DNA from: Paraspadella gotoi
Lineage: Eukaryota > Chaetognatha
Direction: 5' to 3'
NCBI GenBank assembly: GCA_051294375.1
Contig: CM119264.1
Location: 3,970,699 to 4,034,698, forward strand
Length of the DNA stretch: 64,000 bases
Positions 60,860 through 64,000 of this stretch are shown piece after piece (position 1 is the stretch's first letter; each line of letters opens with the position of its first letter). Below the pieces are notes generated by a model. The model had not been told where the DNA came from. It saw only the letters and a list, made by a program, of their open reading frames with translations, and ran no database searches. A program made the translations under genes and the position numbers.

Positions 60860-61550
60860 GACGAAAGAAAATAGCCTTGGGTTGTCGGGGTCAGGATCGA
60901 GTTCTCATTGGGTAAAGAATTTCAGTGTCACTGGGTGAGATTTCAAAAGAATCGACGCTTAGATAATTTTCGTGTTTCTTTTCCCCCGATTATTGTCATA
61001 TTGAAGCGTATTGACTAATAATAAGATCGATCATCTTTGTCGTCGACCAATCAAAGGCAGACATTTTGCATATTTATTAGGAGCATCATTTCTCTCGTGC
61101 TGATTGGATGAATTATCAAGAATGCCATTGCAGTTGGGACATCCATCTAAATCTCTAGCGCTCTGAGACATCATCGAAAACTATCAATGATTTTCTGAAA
61201 TGTTGCTTTATCGGAATTTAAATTATGACAGAAACACTTTTTATAACATTTAATAATAAGTACACATATGTACTCGCAAAAGAAAAACCGAAAACTCGCC
61301 AAAAACTAGTACGAGCTCCTCCCAACCCAAAGGACTCGGGTTCGCGCCCTGCTGATTCACACAAGTAAAAGCGGGACGGGGCGTTTAACCCACCTGTAGT
61401 GAGGGACTACAGCCCGATCCGAAGTTCGGGACCTTGTGTGCAACGAAGGGTGAACTGTTTTCCACACTACGAATATTTAGTCGAATTTTATACGAAAGAA
61501 AAAAAGAACAAAAAACTTTTCCTTTTAAAAAAATGTTTCTTCTGAGAAAA
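60860..61550. other. Unique sequence, no supported gene
   Basis: Contains CCAAT-type boxes (CCAATCAAAG at 61046; CTGATTGG at 61099) and a GGGTTCGCGCCC stretch at 61340 that partly resembles a Pol III B box. No exon seen. Confidence 0.4.
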
Positions 61551-61553
61551 ATT

Positions 61554-61657
61554 CTAGTCACATTTTTTGAAAGTAAGAACGACGGGGCATCCCGAGAGAC
61601 GAGCAGACGACGACGACGACGACGACGACGACGATTCTACAAAAACAGTCATGACCC
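61554..61657 (-). CDS. Candidate terminal exon of a minus-strand gene
   Basis: On the minus strand, CCTTTTGTTCACTTTAG is a good acceptor. The exon then reads GVMTVFVE, a run of ten Ser from a (TCG)n array (61605-61635), ARLSGCPVVLTFKKCD and TAG. Upstream exons would be in the adjacent N gap. The poly-Ser run is repeat-derived, so only about 24 residues are informative. No family recognised. Confidence 0.3.
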
Positions 61658-61679
61658 CTAAAGTGAACAAAAGGCGACG

Positions 61680-62329
61680 NNNNNNNNNNNNNNNNNNNNN
61701 NNNNNNNNNNNNNNNNNNNNNNNNNNNNNNNNNNNNNNNNNNNNNNNNNNNNNNNNNNNNNNNNNNNNNNNNNNNNNNNNNNNNNNNNNNNNNNNNNNNN
61801 NNNNNNNNNNNNNNNNNNNNNNNNNNNNNNNNNNNNNNNNNNNNNNNNNNNNNNNNNNNNNNNNNNNNNNNNNNNNNNNNNNNNNNNNNNNNNNNNNNNN
61901 NNNNNNNNNNNNNNNNNNNNNNNNNNNNNNNNNNNNNNNNNNNNNNNNNNNNNNNNNNNNNNNNNNNNNNNNNNNNNNNNNNNNNNNNNNNNNNNNNNNN
62001 NNNNNNNNNNNNNNNNNNNNNNNNNNNNNNNNNNNNNNNNNNNNNNNNNNNNNNNNNNNNNNNNNNNNNNNNNNNNNNNNNNNNNNNNNNNNNNNNNNNN
62101 NNNNNNNNNNNNNNNNNNNNNNNNNNNNNNNNNNNNNNNNNNNNNNNNNNNNNNNNNNNNNNNNNNNNNNNNNNNNNNNNNNNNNNNNNNNNNNNNNNNN
62201 NNNNNNNNNNNNNNNNNNNNNNNNNNNNNNNNNNNNNNNNNNNNNNNNNNNNNNNNNNNNNNNNNNNNNNNNNNNNNNNNNNNNNNNNNNNNNNNNNNNN
62301 NNNNNNNNNNNNNNNNNNNNNNNNNNNNN
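61680..62329. other. Assembly gap, 650 N
   Basis: Run of N immediately upstream (minus-strand sense) of the candidate terminal exon. Confidence 0.98.
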
Positions 62330-62419
62330 TAAAAATTACAATTCTTTTCCAGCTCTTTGTTTCTTGTTTCATCTATAAGTAAATATTTGTTTCTTGTCAA
62401 ACATTTACGATTTTTAACT

Positions 62420-63060
62420 TTTTGAATTTTTCCAAACTTTTTTTTTATTTTGAAACTTTTGTATTTATTTTTTTTATTATCTCGTTTTCCTCTTTTCTTT
62501 TCTTTTTTTCGAATTTTTTTCTTTCTTAAAAAAAAGAAAGAAAATTCTCGCTTAAAGATAAAAAAAAAAACTTCTTTCCTTTCTTCACCCTATCATTTCT
62601 TTTCTCTGAGCATTCCTCCTCTTTTTATGAATTCACCTCATATTTTCTTCGGGTCACGTTCCTCGTTTTTCTTCTCTTTTTCATTTCTTTTCTTTTCTTT
62701 TCTTTTCTTTTCTTTTTTCTTTCTTTTTTCTTTTTTCTTTCTTTTTATTCTTTTTTTATTTTCTTTTCTTTTTTTTCTACGTACATCTGTTCTTTGATCA
62801 CCTTCCCATTATTTCTCTTTTGTACTCTTGTTTAAGTTGTCTTTTGTTTGTTTTTGTCTCTTCAATATTTTTCCTTCTCTTACATCTTTATTTATCAATT
62901 TTTTAAGTATTTTTTTTGTTTCTTTCCTTTTTATTTTTATTCTGTTTTTTTTTTCATCATGATCTCCTCCTCTTTTTTTTCCATTCACTTTCTTTTCTTT
63001 TTCCTCCTCTATTTCCCTTCTCCTCTCTACGCCCTCAGGTCAATCTCCTAACTTAATTTT
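62420..63060. repeat. T-rich (TTTTC)n-type pyrimidine tract
   Basis: Strongly T/C-biased, with TTTTC pentamers clustered at 62690-62780. Phe-rich frames here are artefacts of composition. Confidence 0.8.
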
Positions 63061-63117
63061 CCTCTCCCGTCTTTCTCATTCATCTCCGCATCGAAGTCCA
63101 TTTTTTCTTTAATTCTA

Positions 63118-63602
63118 GTTGGTTCAATCAATTCAATCTAATCCTGGTTGGTTCAATCAATTCAATTCAATCCTGGTTGGTTCAATCAATTCAATTCAAT
63201 CCTGGTTGGTTCAATCAATTCAATTCATTCCTGGTTTGTTCAATCAATTCAATTAAATCCTGGTTGGTTCAATCAATNNNNNNNNNNNNNNNNNNNNNNN
63301 NNNNNNNNNNNNNNNNNNNNNNNNNNNNNNNNNNNNNNNNNNNNNNNNNNNNNNNNNNNNNNNNNNNNNNNNNNNNNNNNNNNNNNNNNNNNNNNNNNNN
63401 NNNNNNNNNNNNNNNNNNNNNNNNNNNNNNNNNNNNNNNNNNNNNNNNNNNNNNNNNNNNNNNNNNNNNNNNNNNNNNNNNNNNNNNNNNNNNNNNNNNN
63501 NNNNNNNNNNNNNNNNNNNNNNNNNNNNNNNNNNNNNGTTGGTTCAATCAATTCAATTCAATCCTTGTTGGTTCTATCAATTAAATTCCATCCTGGTTGG
63601 TT
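63118..63602. repeat. 29-bp minisatellite interrupted by a 260-N gap
   Basis: Units of TTGGTTCAATCAATTCAATT + CAATCCTGG on both sides of N at 63278-63537. About six units are visible to the left and two or three to the right, so the gap is probably more of the same array and its true length is unknown. Confidence 0.93.
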
Positions 63603-63701
63603 CCCACTAATCAATCCTATACCTTTTACTTTTTTTTTTATTCCCTTCGATTCTTTTTTCTTCTTTTTTAAACTCACCTTTCGTATTTTCTCTTTCCATG
63701 A

Positions 63702-63703
<2 letters not shown>

Positions 63704-63733
<30 letters not shown>
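63704..63733. repeat. (CT)n microsatellite
   Basis: Short CT run. The remaining 63734-64000 is unique sequence with no gene recognised. Confidence 0.9.
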
Positions 63734-63736
<3 letters not shown>

Positions 63737-64000
63737 TCCCTCCCCACATATCCCCTTCCGACCCCCGTAACCCCGCCCCCATTGACGCGACCCCGGAAGC
63801 GAGAGGGCGTAACGGGTCAGCGAGGAAGGTGAAACTTGTTTTTCTCAAATCCTAATTTTGGAACGATTAGAAAATCTGAACGATTTACTCTCTTTTAGAA
63901 AGAGATTTTAGTCGCCCTTCTAAAGAGATATTTTGATTTTCTTTCGTTCTTTTTGTTTTAATATAGATTATTTTAAAATATACAATGTATCTTGCTTGTT

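Noticed and set aside
61335-61440. tRNA- or SINE-like B box (GGGTTCGCGCCC)
   Set aside because: One mismatch to the B-box core, no convincing A box at the right distance, and no cloverleaf could be folded.

Overview
The window is eukaryotic, almost certainly metazoan. Coding sequence is split by GT-AG introns, there are AATAAA polyadenylation signals, no bacterial-style operons, and very many long (GA)n/(CT)n tracts. A gene built of hevein-like (type-1 chitin-binding) domains, a family met in invertebrates such as cnidarians and lancelets, plus transposable elements resembling the 'pearl'/HINE elements of bivalves, suggest an aquatic invertebrate. I cannot name the species. Most long open frames here are Ser-Leu or Arg-Glu reading of dinucleotide repeats, or frames crossing runs of N, and are not genes.

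Layout. 1-5.3 kb: repeat-rich, no recognised gene. 5.3-11.8 kb: one ~3.2 kb locus present twice in direct orientation around a gap of exactly 25 N; the copies differ mostly by small indels, so this looks like an unresolved assembly overlap. 11.8-17.9 kb: GA/CT arrays and GC-rich islands with no confident gene. 17.9-22.3 kb: a compact cluster: a multi-exon gene for an unrecognised secretory-pathway/membrane protein (+), a partial gene read leftward (-), and a gene read rightward (+). The last two diverge from a short promoter carrying a near-palindromic RFX X-box. 22.3-37.3 kb: after a second 25-N gap comes a stretch ending in an indel-ridden second copy (about 31.5-37.3 kb) of the 17.9-22.3 kb cluster. 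That copy supplies sequence hidden by N in the first. About 23.8-31.5 kb has no recognisable structure and may be low-quality read sequence.

38.5-51.6 kb is the most informative part: a 52-bp satellite, then a nonautonomous transposon family with a 3' hairpin, an inverted copy of the 5' GTCGGATCTGC box near the 3' end, ~170-bp core repeats and a (GGAC)n block, i.e. Helentron-associated (HINE/pearl-like) architecture. Interleaved with it is a complete five-exon gene (44772-51337): a signal-peptide exon, three one-domain hevein-like exons and a short acidic terminal exon, all joined in phase 1. The domain exons lie in tandemly duplicated genomic units. One unit boundary carries a transposon copy while the paralogous boundary is empty, which fixes the element's termini.

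51.6-64 kb: mostly AT-rich or purine/pyrimidine-skewed sequence, minisatellites (9, 29 and 33 bp units), long GA/CT arrays, three large N gaps and a few isolated candidate exons.
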